DNA of 34,392 bases from CAYWGR01 sp964458015. GTDB lineage: Bacteria > Planctomycetota > Planctomycetia > Pirellulales > Thermoguttaceae. This document shows, piece by piece, positions 15,717 to 25,611 of the stretch. The translations under genes were made by a program, and so were the position numbers. The stretch is from positions 1 to 34,392 of the forward strand of contig CAYWGR010000039.1 of NCBI GenBank assembly GCA_964458015.1. The letters are read 5' to 3'. Below the pieces are notes generated by a model. It was not told the origin of the DNA. It was given only the letters and a program-made list of their open reading frames with translations, and ran no database searches. Numbering within the stretch: position 1 is the stretch's first letter; the number at the start of each line of letters is the position of its first letter.

Positions 15717-18700
15717 ATGAGCAACTTGCCGAATTCAGATCTGGAGCCGATCCAGCAACTGATTAGCCGAACGCGGCGATTGCTTCGGTCGAGCTGGATG
15801 CTCACGGGCATGGCGATCGTTTGTGCGATCATGCTGGGAACCTTGTTCCTCGCGGCATCGGCCGATATGCTGCTTACTCTTTGGACTTCCTTCCGCTGGG
15901 TCGCTTTGGCGGCGGTTCTGATTCCAACGTTTTGGGCTCTTGCGGTCGGCGTGCTCAAGGCCGGGCTGAGGCGGTTGGGCTCGCGCAATGTCGCTCGCAA
16001 CATCGAAAAAAACATTCCGGAGATCCACAATCGTCTCTTAAGTTGCGTGGATCTTGCCGACGAGCGTGAGGATCGCCCACTATCGGCCGCCTTTCGCCAA
16101 CGTCTTGTCGATGAAACCAAGGATCGCGTTCAGGTATTCGATCCGTGGACGGTTCTCGATTTTACGCGGATGCGCCGAGCTTCGCTGGCTGCGGCCGTCG
16201 TCATGGCAATTTTCGTGCTCACGTGGCTCATGCTCTCCACGAGATTTTCCACGGCGATCGCCCGGATATTCCGTCCGTGGGCCGATATTCCGCCGACTAC
16301 GGGCGTCGTCTACAAAGTCGCTCCCGGCGATTCTTCGGTGTTGCGCGGTGATCCAATTGAATTCGTTGTCGATGTGGAAGCTGGGGATCCCAACGATTTA
16401 CAGATTGAGATTTCGACTGACGATGGCAATGCGCCGCTCCGCTATGATTTGCGTCGCCGCAACAACCATCGGTGGACGTTGGCACTAAGCAGCTTTGAGA
16501 AATCGTTTGATTATCGCGTGACGGGCGGGGGCACCTGGACGCTGCCCTATCATATCACGATGGTTGATCGGCCCAAGATCGTTTCGCTGCACGCGACGCT
16601 GCATTTTCCCAAGTATTTTGGACCGGTGAAACCGCGTCCCAATCCGCCCCAAACGGCCGACATCGCCGGCCCCGAGCAAAGCGAGGTCGAGGTGACCGTA
16701 GGCGCTGAAGGCGATGTGGCGCGCGGCGAAATTCGGCTATACCAATTGAAAACGCGGCAGATCCCTGCCACGGAAAGGCCTGAACGCATCTGGTTCGACG
16801 AAAAAGTGCCGGACGGCGCCACCTGCAAGGGAACATGGCAATGGGACCATAAGGAACCGGAACGAGCGAGCCACAGCGACCCGGCGGCCCAAGGAGTTCA
16901 TGGGCATTTCTTCCTGAATGCCTCGAATGCCTTCGCCGTTAAGCCTGAAGAAATGCTGTTCACCTATGTTTATATCCCGGCCGATGCTTCCCCCAAAACG
17001 CTCATGCTCAAGTACCACGACGGGCAGCGCTGGGGCCATCAGGTGTATTGGGGCGAAGAGCAAGCCTCGTCTGGTAAATCGGCCAACGATCAACATTGCA
17101 TGGGGCCGCTGCCGACCCCGGGACGTTGGGTCCGCTTGGAAGTGCCTGCCGGCCATGTCGGTCTTGAAGGAAAACCGCTCCGTGGAATGGCCTTCGGGGC
17201 CGTCGGCGGGCAATGCCTGTGGCACAAAGCCGGCGCACTGCCTTCGGCGATGATGAATATCGCCAAGCTGGTCAGAACAGATGCCCTGCCGATGCAAACG
17301 GCCGGTAAGGGGCAATGGACGGACCGTTTCCCCTTGCTGCATGACGGTTATTACCGTGTGCATCTTGAGAACGAGCTTAAGGCCGGCAACCTCACGATGA
17401 AGGAAGGCAAATTCACGGCGATCCCCGATCGACCACCGCAAATCGTTCTCGAACGGCCCGATGGCGATTTGACCTTAAGCGCACCGCAGAAAGTGCCCCT
17501 AGCGGCTTCGGTTTACGACGATTTTGCACTGGATGAAGTTCGGATCGCCGTTCAAAAGAGCGAGAGCGAATCGCCTGGGATCACGACGTTGAAAAAATAC
17601 TCGGGTATTGTTTGCAGCGATACCGCCGTGCTTTCGCTCGATCTCGAACCGTTTAAGCTCAAGCCGGGCGATCAGATTCGCTACCATCTCGAAGCACGCG
17701 ATCGCAAGGGCCAGACTGTTTCGACGGTCGAGCGAATCATCCGCATTGCCGCCGACAATAACGCGGCCGACCAGCAACTAGCCCGGTTCGAAAAAGAACA
17801 AAAGGATCTTCAAGAGAAACTAGCCAAGTTGATCGCTCAACAAAACAAGACGAACGAAGAAAATCGCCGGATCGAGGCCAAATACGCCACGGTCGATCAG
17901 AAAATTCAGGAAGCGAAAACCGCGGCCCAAAATGCCTCGCCTGCGGGCTCCGAACCTAAACAGACGGAAGTTGATCCAGAAACGCTTAAACAACTGGAGC
18001 AACAGCGTCAGGAAATCGCCGCTGCGGCGACCGCGCAAGAGCAAAACGCGGCTGCCGCGCGGCAACTCACTAACGAGTTGAACCATTTGGCGGAGCAGGC
18101 CTCGCAACAACAAATGCTTCCGCCCGAAATTCTTGCCGAGTTCCGCGAAGCACAGAAAACGTTCGAGCATACGGCCGTTCAGCCGATGCAGCAATTGGCC
18201 GCCGAAATGAAACAGGAATCGACAGCCAAGCAGCCGGATTCGCCTCCCATGGCCGACTGGCAACGCCGCGGTGAAAATGCGGGCAAGGAAATGGAGTCGC
18301 TGGCCCAACGGCTCAAAGCATTGGAACAGGCCAGAAATCAACTCAAAGCAGGCGCCGAAGAAGCTTTGGCCAAATTGCGCAACGAGCTTTTGCGGCAACA
18401 AGCAAGTGACGCCGCGCGAGAATTGCAGCAATTGCGAAACATGATGGCCGGCCTGCAAAAAGAACTCCAGCATTTGGAAGGTCGCCAGTTGGAATCGCTC
18501 GATACAGCCCGCACCGCGCACGAATCCGCCATTCCCGAGTTAGCCAAAAAACAAGATTCCTTGGAGCGGCAAGAAGCAGGCCCCCTGGCCGAGGCCGGCG
18601 AGCTTTTACAACACGAACGACCGCGACGCATGAAACAGCCGTCACAGGCATCTGATTTGCAAAATCGGCAAGAAGGCGAGGATAGCTCGGCATCACAAGA

Positions 18701-19682
18701 GCAATCCGCACAATCTTCTCCTGAGGCTAAGTCGGAAGAGAAACCCAACGCTCAGACTGCCGGGAAAGAAGCACAAAAGAACGAGAAACAAGCGGAAAGG
18801 ATTTATGAGCCAGCCTTAGGCGGTCCGAGTCCCAAGCTTGATCCACGTATCGCTGAAAAACAACCCGCTCCGAAGGCGGCCGATACTCCGGCCACGGCTT
18901 CAACGAATCCCGACCGCCGCGAGGAACTCCAATCGCGGGAGTTCCAAAAACTCACCGAGTTGAATATGGCCCAGCAAAGCCTCGGCTCGGACATCCATTC
19001 GCTCGACAAACTGCTGAGTCAGTTGCCACAGGATCATAAGGCGGCTTCTTCGGACGCACAACAACCCAACACACAGCAGCCGCAAGGCGCGCAGCAAGCA
19101 CAAGGTTCACAGCTGCAATCGCCGGACGCTCAACAAACGCAGTCTTCACAACAACAATCTCCTTCGTCTCAGCAGCAGCAAGGATCACAGCAGCAGACGC
19201 CGGATTCGCAACAGGCGCAGTCTTCGCAACCACAAACACCTGATCCCCAGCAGACATCCGGCTCACAGCAAGCTGCGGAGATGCAACAGGGGGATCCGTC
19301 AGAGCAGCAATTATCGCAACTCATGCAATCACCGGCCATGGAGCGGGCGATGGAAATGGCGACGCGATTGCAGGCCGCCCGAGCTGCCGGCCGTGCTCAA
19401 CGAAATCCTCAGCAAAGCCAAGCCGCCGCCAATCCATCGCAGGGGCAAAACGCCAACACGCCGGCGCTTTTCGGTACGCGCGGCGATATGACCAATCAAA
19501 AGCAACTGGATAAGCAGCTTCGTGACTTGGATCCCGCCACGCGAAGCATGATTCTCAAGATGCAGCCTCGCGTGCGGGAAGAACTGTTGCAAGGAATGCG
19601 CGAACAGGGGCCGGAAGGATATCGGCAATTCATCCGTGAGTATTTCCAACGTCTTTCCAAAGTTGACGACAAGAATAAGTAG
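15717..19682 (+). CDS. DUF4175-like giant membrane protein with coiled coil and Q-rich tail
   Basis: The 1321-residue protein has three hydrophobic helices (about 28-48, 61-80, 154-173) near the N-terminus. Beta-sandwich domains follow, including a run of Asp/Trp-rich segments (about 180-670). A long charged helical region rich in Gln, Glu and Lys (about 680-960) is likely coiled coil. A low-complexity QQ/SQ repeat (about 1105-1200) and a conserved-looking C-terminal helix (DPATRSMILKMQPRVREELL) end the protein. The layout matches DUF4175-type proteins found beside MoxR/VWA genes. It is probably anchored in the inner membrane with a long extracytoplasmic part, acting as a scaffold. Stop to next start is 12 nt. 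A ribosome binding site before the ATG is weak. Function is unknown. Confidence 0.85.
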   Translation: MSNLPNSDLEPIQQLISRTRRLLRSSWMLTGMAIVCAIMLGTLFLAASADMLLTLWTSFRWVALAAVLIPTFWALAVGVLKAGLRRLGSRNVARNIEKNIPEIHNRLLSCVDLADEREDRPLSAAFRQRLVDETKDRVQVFDPWTVLDFTRMRRASLAAAVVMAIFVLTWLMLSTRFSTAIARIFRPWADIPPTTGVVYKVAPGDSSVLRGDPIEFVVDVEAGDPNDLQIEISTDDGNAPLRYDLRRRNNHRWTLALSSFEKSFDYRVTGGGTWTLPYHITMVDRPKIVSLHATLHFPKYFGPVKPRPNPPQTADIAGPEQSEVEVTVGAEGDVARGEIRLYQLKTRQIPATERPERIWFDEKVPDGATCKGTWQWDHKEPERASHSDPAAQGVHGHFFLNASNAFAVKPEEMLFTYVYIPADASPKTLMLKYHDGQRWGHQVYWGEEQASSGKSANDQHCMGPLPTPGRWVRLEVPAGHVGLEGKPLRGMAFGAVGGQCLWHKAGALPSAMMNIAKLVRTDALPMQTAGKGQWTDRFPLLHDGYYRVHLENELKAGNLTMKEGKFTAIPDRPPQIVLERPDGDLTLSAPQKVPLAASVYDDFALDEVRIAVQKSESESPGITTLKKYSGIVCSDTAVLSLDLEPFKLKPGDQIRYHLEARDRKGQTVSTVERIIRIAADNNAADQQLARFEKEQKDLQEKLAKLIAQQNKTNEENRRIEAKYATVDQKIQEAKTAAQNASPAGSEPKQTEVDPETLKQLEQQRQEIAAAATAQEQNAAAARQLTNELNHLAEQASQQQMLPPEILAEFREAQKTFEHTAVQPMQQLAAEMKQESTAKQPDSPPMADWQRRGENAGKEMESLAQRLKALEQARNQLKAGAEEALAKLRNELLRQQASDAARELQQLRNMMAGLQKELQHLEGRQLESLDTARTAHESAIPELAKKQDSLERQEAGPLAEAGELLQHERPRRMKQPSQASDLQNRQEGEDSSASQEQSAQSSPEAKSEEKPNAQTAGKEAQKNEKQAERIYEPALGGPSPKLDPRIAEKQPAPKAADTPATASTNPDRREELQSREFQKLTELNMAQQSLGSDIHSLDKLLSQLPQDHKAASSDAQQPNTQQPQGAQQAQGSQLQSPDAQQTQSSQQQSPSSQQQQGSQQQTPDSQQAQSSQPQTPDPQQTSGSQQAAEMQQGDPSEQQLSQLMQSPAMERAMEMATRLQAARAAGRAQRNPQQSQAAANPSQGQNANTPALFGTRGDMTNQKQLDKQLRDLDPATRSMILKMQPRVREELLQGMREQGPEGYRQFIREYFQRLSKVDDKNK

Positions 19683-19694
19683 AACCGTTCACCC

Positions 19695-22070
19695 ATGATC
19701 CACTGGTTTTTACATACGATCGGCGTGAGCGACGAGATTCTCACGCATCTCGGTCAAGCGTCGCTGGCGTTCCAGCATCCGTCGGCACTTTGGATCGGCC
19801 TGCCGCTCATGCTGCCCCTGGGATGGTTCATTTACCAACGGCAGCGAATGAATTTGAGCGGGATTTCTCGCCGATTGCAAAATGGTCTCACTGCAACGCG
19901 CGTCATCATCTTGCTGATTTTGATTTTCGTGCTTAGCGGTCCCTATTTAAGCCTCGATCAAAGCGTCGAGAAGCGTCCGATTTTGGCCTATTTTCTCGAT
20001 GATTCGCAGAGCATGGCTTTGCCGGCCGGACCGTTTAACGACGAAGCAGAAATGAAGCGGATATCCGAGTCTTTGGGCTATACGAAGAACGATGACGACA
20101 CTCGCAAAACCGTGAACCAGCTAAGCCGTGCAAAAATGGCGGTCGATGCCTTGACCGCCAAACGTGAGCAACTTGCTACATCGTTGGCCGATAAATATGA
20201 TCTGCGGTTCTATCGACTTGCGAAACGGTTGGAACGTTTGCCCATGGCTGCTCCCACCTGGACATTGCCTGAAAGCAAGACGCAAGGCACCTCCACGCGG
20301 CTTGGCGACGGCATTGCGGAAGTGATCGAAGAGGCGGCCGGCCGTGAAATCGCCGGAATCGTCCTATTGAGCGATGGGCAAAACAACGCCGGTCTTTCGC
20401 CGACCGAGGCCGCACGCGCCGCGGGTGAAGTATCCGCCCCCATTTTTTCCGTTCCCTGCGGTTCCGAGGCTCCGTTGCGTGATCTTTCGGTTGCCGATCT
20501 GTTCGCGCCGGATCTGGTTTCCGTCGGCGATACGGTCCATGTTTCCGCCACAATCGCGTTGCAAGGCTATCCCGAGGCGGCCGTCGAAGTTCTATTGCTT
20601 GACGGAACTGAAAAAACGCCGCTTAGCCGCAAAGAGTTGCTGCTTCACAATACCGAGCCGCAAACAGTGGATCTATCATTTGAAGCCAAACGGCCCGGTC
20701 CTCGCACCTTGACAGTCAAGGTAGTTCCCAAGACCAGCCTGCCCGAAAACTTGTCGGAAAATGATTCCGACAGCATCGTGGTCCGCATCAGCGATGAACA
20801 ATTGCGAGTTTTGTATATTGAAGGACCGCCGCGATGGCAATTCCGATTCTTGAAGAACTCGATGCGGCGCGACCACGGTCTCGGCGGACTCCAAGGCAAA
20901 ACGCCCGATATTGTTTTGGAAAATGAAGCGCGCCGACAGCCAAACGGCATGGCATCGGTGCTGCCGAAGACGCTCGATGAACTGGCAAAGTATCATACGG
21001 TGATCCTGGGCGACGCTTCACCGCAACTGATCAGCCCGAAATTCGCGGAGATGTTGTCTGAGGCCGTCCGCGATCGCGGCGTGGGCTTGATCGTGGCCTC
21101 GGGGCCGTTGAACATGCCCGGCCGCTACGGGGCGCAATTGACCGATCTCCTGCCGGTGCGCTTGCGGCGCACGACGGCCGGAATCGATGCCCCGGTCTAT
21201 AAACCGTTCCGTCTAGAGGTTAGCCCCAGTGGAGCCATTCATGACACGATGCGATTGTACGACGATCCCGACCGGAACAATGCAGTTTGGACCCACATGC
21301 CGCTGTTTTATTGGTGCGCCGCAGTCGAAAGACCGTCGGCCGGCGCGACCGTGTTGGCATGGAATTCAAGCTTGAACACGCGCTATGGCAAAATGCCGCT
21401 GGTCGTTCATCATTACGCCGGACAAGGCAAGGTTTTATTCGTCGGCATCGATTCAACCTGGGGCTGGCGACAAAATGTCGGCGACCGCTTTTTCTACAAG
21501 TTCTGGGGACAAGCGATTCGTTTCGCGGCTCGTCGTAATGATGCCGATCAGAAGAAAAAAAGCTGGCTAGAAGTGCGGCCCCTCCGTGCGCAACCGGGCG
21601 AGCAAATCGAAATCGAGCTTTTTGCCATCAGTCCCGAAGGCGCTCCTCGCCAAGATCCCAAAATACCCTTGCGGCTTTACGTGGGCGATCGTGAACGCAC
21701 GTTAGAACTTGTTGCCAACCGCAATGGTCCAGGGCATTACACAGGCCAATTCCTGGCCGAAAAAGCGGGCGTCTACCGCATGGCATTCGAGCCCGGCAAA
21801 GAGGGAAAAACGGTGGAAGCCCAAATCCAAGTAGCCGATTCGACTGCCGAATTGCGGCGTCCCAACATCAATATGCCCGTGCTAAGGCAATTGGGCAAGA
21901 TTGTTCCGCTCGACCAATTATCTTCGATCCCCGACCAGCTTAAGGGCGAGGTCAAGCGGATCGACGTGCATCGCGAATCGACTATCTGGGACAACTGGTT
22001 GGTGCTGCTGATACTGGTTACCGTTTATTGCGTCGATATTGGATTGCGCCGCTTATCGGGATTATCCTAA
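19695..22070 (+). CDS. Second VWA membrane protein (BatA/BatB-like)
   Basis: The 791-residue protein has hydrophobic helices at about 31-46 and 67-84, then a VWA domain whose MIDAS reads LDDSQSM (D102, S104, S106). LSDGQNNAGLSPTEAARAAG is the typical later VWA segment. The middle has beta-sandwich domains and an amidotransferase-like section (HTVILGDASPQLISPKFAEM; GLIVASGPLNMPG). A final helix (about 769-783) ends the protein. It resembles the BatA-like product upstream in overall plan but not in detail, so the two probably diverged from one ancestor. It likely forms a membrane complex with the 1321-residue protein and the BatA-like protein. The next gene starts 17 nt downstream. Confidence 0.87.
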   Translation: MIHWFLHTIGVSDEILTHLGQASLAFQHPSALWIGLPLMLPLGWFIYQRQRMNLSGISRRLQNGLTATRVIILLILIFVLSGPYLSLDQSVEKRPILAYFLDDSQSMALPAGPFNDEAEMKRISESLGYTKNDDDTRKTVNQLSRAKMAVDALTAKREQLATSLADKYDLRFYRLAKRLERLPMAAPTWTLPESKTQGTSTRLGDGIAEVIEEAAGREIAGIVLLSDGQNNAGLSPTEAARAAGEVSAPIFSVPCGSEAPLRDLSVADLFAPDLVSVGDTVHVSATIALQGYPEAAVEVLLLDGTEKTPLSRKELLLHNTEPQTVDLSFEAKRPGPRTLTVKVVPKTSLPENLSENDSDSIVVRISDEQLRVLYIEGPPRWQFRFLKNSMRRDHGLGGLQGKTPDIVLENEARRQPNGMASVLPKTLDELAKYHTVILGDASPQLISPKFAEMLSEAVRDRGVGLIVASGPLNMPGRYGAQLTDLLPVRLRRTTAGIDAPVYKPFRLEVSPSGAIHDTMRLYDDPDRNNAVWTHMPLFYWCAAVERPSAGATVLAWNSSLNTRYGKMPLVVHHYAGQGKVLFVGIDSTWGWRQNVGDRFFYKFWGQAIRFAARRNDADQKKKSWLEVRPLRAQPGEQIEIELFAISPEGAPRQDPKIPLRLYVGDRERTLELVANRNGPGHYTGQFLAEKAGVYRMAFEPGKEGKTVEAQIQVADSTAELRRPNINMPVLRQLGKIVPLDQLSSIPDQLKGEVKRIDVHRESTIWDNWLVLLILVTVYCVDIGLRRLSGLS

Positions 22071-22087
22071 GGCAGGGAAGAATCAAG

Positions 22088-23182
22088 ATGAAAACAAGCT
22101 TTCATGCGTGCCGACGGACGATAATTTTGGGAACGATCGGATTGCTGTGTTTGTGCCGTGCAGCCGCTATCGCACAAACGCCGGCCGCGCCTTCCGGATC
22201 CGCCGCGCCACGCACGACTGCCGCCATCTTGACCGAAGCCAAGATCGTCGAACGGGTAACGGCCGCCGTCGATCGCGCGCAAAGCTACTTGGCATCGAAG
22301 CAGCGAATCGATGGATCTTGGACTGACAACCAAGCCGTCAATAGCCTGTCGATTCTCTCCTTTTTAGGTCGAGGGAATGTGCCAGGCCGAGGGCCTTATC
22401 GCGATCTTTTGGCTCGGGCGAAAAAATTCATTTTAATCAGCCAACAACCCAATGGGCTGTATGCCTCACCGCGTCCTTCGCAAGGCCCCATGTATGAACA
22501 TGCGCTATCCACCTTGGCCTGCTCGGAACTGTACGGCATGGATCCGGATCCCGAACTGGAGGAGAAATTGCGGAAGGCGGTTGATTTGATCGTCAAGGCG
22601 CAAAGCCCCAACGGAGGATGGCGCTATCAGCCCACGCCTGGCGATCACGATCTAAGCGTGACCGTCATGCAGATCGTTGCTTTGCGAGCAGCCAATAATG
22701 CCGAAATCCCAGTCCCTGCTCCGACCATTGAAAAGGCAATTGCTTATGTCAAATCGTGTGCAGTTCCGAACGGCGGCTTTTCTTACCAACCGGGCCAAGG
22801 TCCTAACCCGCAGATGACGGCCGCCGGCGTTCTATCGCTTCAATTACTGGGTAGTTATGACGATCCCGCCATTCAACCTGCATTGGATTATATGGCCAAG
22901 TTGCCCATCCGATGGGAAAATTCAAGCTTAAACTACTTTTTCTATTTCCATTATTACGCCATCCAGGGCCACTATCAGGCCGGCGACAAATACTGGAACG
23001 ATTGGCATCCCCGCGTCCGCGAGATGCTGCTTAGCAAGCAAAACGCCGACGGCAGTTGGGACGTCTCGCCCGGCACGGCCGAAAATGAGGGAACCGTGGG
23101 GCCCAACAGAATTTATTGGACATCCATGGCCTCGCTGGTGCTTGAGATTTACATGCATTTCCTGCCGGCCTACCAAAGGTAA
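22088..23182 (+). CDS. Secreted prenyltransferase/squalene-oxidase-repeat (alpha-toroid) protein
   Basis: From the ATG at 22088, with GGGAAGAA 8-9 nt upstream, the protein has 364 residues and a Sec signal (cleavage AIA|Q near 29). The mature part contains at least five QW-like repeats: YLASKQRIDGSW, ILISQQPNGLY, IVKAQSPNGGW, VKSCAVPNGGFSY and LLSKQNADGSW. This is the alpha/alpha-toroid fold of terpene cyclases, prenyltransferase beta subunits and complement C3d-like proteins. No DxDD or DDxxD catalytic motif is seen, so a binding role is more likely than cyclase activity. It ends the MoxR-VWA run, and such proteins often accompany these clusters in Planctomycetota. An upstream in-frame ATG at 22028 would overlap the previous gene and disrupt the signal. 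Confidence 0.85.
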   Translation: MKTSFHACRRTIILGTIGLLCLCRAAAIAQTPAAPSGSAAPRTTAAILTEAKIVERVTAAVDRAQSYLASKQRIDGSWTDNQAVNSLSILSFLGRGNVPGRGPYRDLLARAKKFILISQQPNGLYASPRPSQGPMYEHALSTLACSELYGMDPDPELEEKLRKAVDLIVKAQSPNGGWRYQPTPGDHDLSVTVMQIVALRAANNAEIPVPAPTIEKAIAYVKSCAVPNGGFSYQPGQGPNPQMTAAGVLSLQLLGSYDDPAIQPALDYMAKLPIRWENSSLNYFFYFHYYAIQGHYQAGDKYWNDWHPRVREMLLSKQNADGSWDVSPGTAENEGTVGPNRIYWTSMASLVLEIYMHFLPAYQR

Positions 23183-23357
23183 GGCCCGGCTTTCTTGATG
23201 ATGCACCCTTGAGTAGGGCCGACGAAACGCCCTGTTGTTTACCGCTTTTGCCCAAAACCATACTCCCGATGCGAATTTTTCTACCATCGCGGAATACCTA
23301 GAAATATGGGTGTTTTGTACTCTCTGCAATCCGTGCAACAGTCGGGCTAAGGCTGCG

Positions 23358-23442
23358 ATTTGTAGGGGTCGATATGGCACAATAGCGATTCATGCAAATT
23401 ACCGACATCCATCTTGGACGATGGTCGGCGCATTTGTAGGGG
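23358..23442 (+). promoter_or_regulatory. Leader of receptor gene 1: direct repeats and hairpin
   Basis: ATTTGTAGGGG occurs twice (23358-23368 and 23432-23442), 74 nt apart. Between them CCGA-CAT-CCATC (23402-23413) can pair with GATGGTCGG (23420-23428) to give a stem with a 3-nt bulge. The second copy of the 11-mer ends 19 nt before the ATG. These could be regulatory; no known binding site was recognised. Confidence 0.3.
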
Positions 23443-23461
23443 ATTAGGGGGGGAATCTCGC

Positions 23462-25531
23462 ATGATTCGAGTGCCCAACTGGCTGCCGCTCTATACCTAC
23501 GTCGGGGCTTCGCTGGCTCTGCTGTTGTTCTTCCCCGAGGCAACGCAGGCTCAAGGTCAAGCACTCGCCGCAACCGAAAAACCGGCCGCGGAGCAGAAAG
23601 CCGACAGTGGCGGCAGGGCAGCGAGTGATATTCTCGGCCTTGATATTGAGCAGCTTGCCAAAACGCCAGTCGTCGTTCCCTCGATGGATATTCCTGTCAC
23701 GTCGGTGACAAAGGAACCTAGCACCGTAGGCCGATCAGCGGCTGCCGTTTTCGTGATTACGCCCGAGATGATTCGCCGCAGCGGCGCCACCTGTATCCCC
23801 GAAGCACTCCGCATGGCGCCTGGTGTGGAAGTGGCGCAGGTCAACTCAAACACATGGGCAATTACCGCTCGCGGCTACAATTCGACCTTTTCGGGAAAGC
23901 TGCTGGTATTGATCGATGGCCGATCAGTCTATAATCCGAACTATTCCGGCGTCTACTGGGACATGCAAGACGTGCTGATGGAGGACATCGAGCGGATCGA
24001 AGTGATCCGTGGTCCTGGCGGAACGCTGTGGGGATCCAACGCGGTCAATGGTGTAATCAGTGTTATCACGAAAAATGCCGCCGACACCCAAGGCGTTTAT
24101 GCCATGGCCGGCGGTGGAAGTCAAAAACAACTTCTCGACGGTTTCCGCTACGGTGGGAAAATCGGCAACGACGCTTGCTATCGCGTTTATGGCAAACACT
24201 TCGAGATGGGATCCGGTTACGATCCGACCGGACAGGTCGATGATGCATGGCGGCAAGGTCGTTTTGGCTTCCGGACCGATTGGCAGCCGAACGGCAACAA
24301 GGATGATACACTTACGATCCAAGGCGATCATTTCGTCGGCTCTACGAATAATAGCGCCATACCCACGAGTCCTGCTTTGCCGGAGACGCTCAACGGTGAA
24401 AATCTGCTGACCCGTTGGCGGCACGTCTACGACGAGGATACCGAGTGGACGCTGCAATTGTACTACGATAGCTGGATGCGTGACGACGTTTTGCAGACGG
24501 AGCAGGTGCGGACATATGACGTGGATTATCAATATCGTTTTTTGCTTTCCGATCGCCATAAGATCACCTGCGGTGTGGGATTTCGCAATGTTGAAAGTTA
24601 TTTTGCGGGCGGTGACACGTTCGTGACATGTTTTCCCACCCCCTACTACACCACGAATTTTCCAAGCCAATTCGTACAAGATGAGATCACGCTGGTCGAG
24701 GATCTGCTCTGCTTGACGATCGGAACAAAGTTGGAAGAGAACCCCTATACGGAGTTGGAATATCAGCCCAGCGCCCGGCTGTTATGGACCCCGGATCATC
24801 GGCATTCGGTATGGGGCGCCGTTTCACGTGCGGTTCACACACCAATGCGAGCCCAGGATCAGATTGAAATCACCCTGGCGCCGATTGCACCGAATGTTTA
24901 TCCGCTCGCCGAGGGACAACCCAATACCGGTTCCGAGTCGCTGATTGCCTATGAACTTGGTTATCGGGAGCAGACCACGGAGCGGCTCTCGTGGGACATC
25001 GCCATGTTCTACAACACGTATAGCAACATGCTGGGCATTGTTCCGGGAGATCCCATTGACATAGGCGGGCATACGATGGTTCCGCTTATTCTTACAACCA
25101 ACGGAGCCCAGGCGCAGACCTATGGAGTCGAGTTGTCGGGCAACTACGCGGTTACCGATCGATGGCGGCTTTACGCTCAATACACATTCCTCCAATTGCA
25201 GGCACCGAGTCCGTTGCCGGAGCGTATTGAAAGCGGTAAGGATCCGCACAATCAGGTCTATTTGCGATCGGCTTGGGATCTTGGCGACAACGTGGAATTC
25301 GACCTGATGGCCCGATATGTCGACAATCTGAAGTCTCTCGTGGTGCCCAGTTATATTACGATGGATGCTCGTTTGGCGTGGCGTCCGCGGAAACATTGGG
25401 AGGTGGCCGTCGTAGGCCAAAACCTGCTGCAAGCACATCACTGGGAGTTTGCGGGAAGCAGCTACAATTCCCCAACCTATGCGACAGAGGTTCCTCGCGG
25501 CATCTATGGAACATTGACCTGGCGGCGTTAA
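23462..25531 (+). CDS. TonB-dependent outer-membrane receptor, copy 1
   Basis: The 689-residue protein has a signal peptide (about 1-30, cleavage TQA|Q). A linker with DILGLDIEQLAKTPVVVPSM follows, then the plug domain at about 84-200 (AAAVFVITPEMIRRSGATCI, LLVLIDGRSVYNPNYSGVYW, IERIEVIRGPGGTLWGSNAV). The rest is a beta-barrel rich in aromatic strand ends. The chain ends YGTLTWRR, where most barrels end in an aromatic residue. No N-terminal STN signalling domain is present. The ATG at 23462 is chosen because a GGGGGGG ribosome binding site precedes it and copy 2 has the matching start. It is a transporter or sensor of an unknown ligand, such as a siderophore, corrinoid or glycan. About two-thirds of residues look identical to copy 2 by eye. 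The downstream yfiR-like gene is 80 nt away. Confidence 0.93.
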   Translation: MIRVPNWLPLYTYVGASLALLLFFPEATQAQGQALAATEKPAAEQKADSGGRAASDILGLDIEQLAKTPVVVPSMDIPVTSVTKEPSTVGRSAAAVFVITPEMIRRSGATCIPEALRMAPGVEVAQVNSNTWAITARGYNSTFSGKLLVLIDGRSVYNPNYSGVYWDMQDVLMEDIERIEVIRGPGGTLWGSNAVNGVISVITKNAADTQGVYAMAGGGSQKQLLDGFRYGGKIGNDACYRVYGKHFEMGSGYDPTGQVDDAWRQGRFGFRTDWQPNGNKDDTLTIQGDHFVGSTNNSAIPTSPALPETLNGENLLTRWRHVYDEDTEWTLQLYYDSWMRDDVLQTEQVRTYDVDYQYRFLLSDRHKITCGVGFRNVESYFAGGDTFVTCFPTPYYTTNFPSQFVQDEITLVEDLLCLTIGTKLEENPYTELEYQPSARLLWTPDHRHSVWGAVSRAVHTPMRAQDQIEITLAPIAPNVYPLAEGQPNTGSESLIAYELGYREQTTERLSWDIAMFYNTYSNMLGIVPGDPIDIGGHTMVPLILTTNGAQAQTYGVELSGNYAVTDRWRLYAQYTFLQLQAPSPLPERIESGKDPHNQVYLRSAWDLGDNVEFDLMARYVDNLKSLVVPSYITMDARLAWRPRKHWEVAVVGQNLLQAHHWEFAGSSYNSPTYATEVPRGIYGTLTWRR

Positions 25532-25611
25532 GGCGGCAGGGTGATCGTGTTACGCCATCCCGCCGACGTTGGATTATCGGATATAACACTGAGCATGTTG
25601 GGCACATTGCC

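Noticed and set aside
19020..19320. Q/S-rich repeat region as a DNA minisatellite or CRISPR-like array
   Set aside because: It keeps the reading frame with irregular codon use and no constant repeat or spacer length. It is low-complexity protein sequence.
22088..23182. Functional triterpene cyclase
   Set aside because: The protein is only 364 residues, is exported and has no DxDD motif, so hopanoid-type cyclisation is unlikely despite the toroid repeats.
25273..25611. 5' extension of the yfiR copy 1 frame overlapping the receptor 1 gene
   Set aside because: The extension has no signal peptide at its start and is out of frame within the receptor coding sequence. The same applies to 28145-28510 in copy 2, where the open frame is inherited from the duplication.
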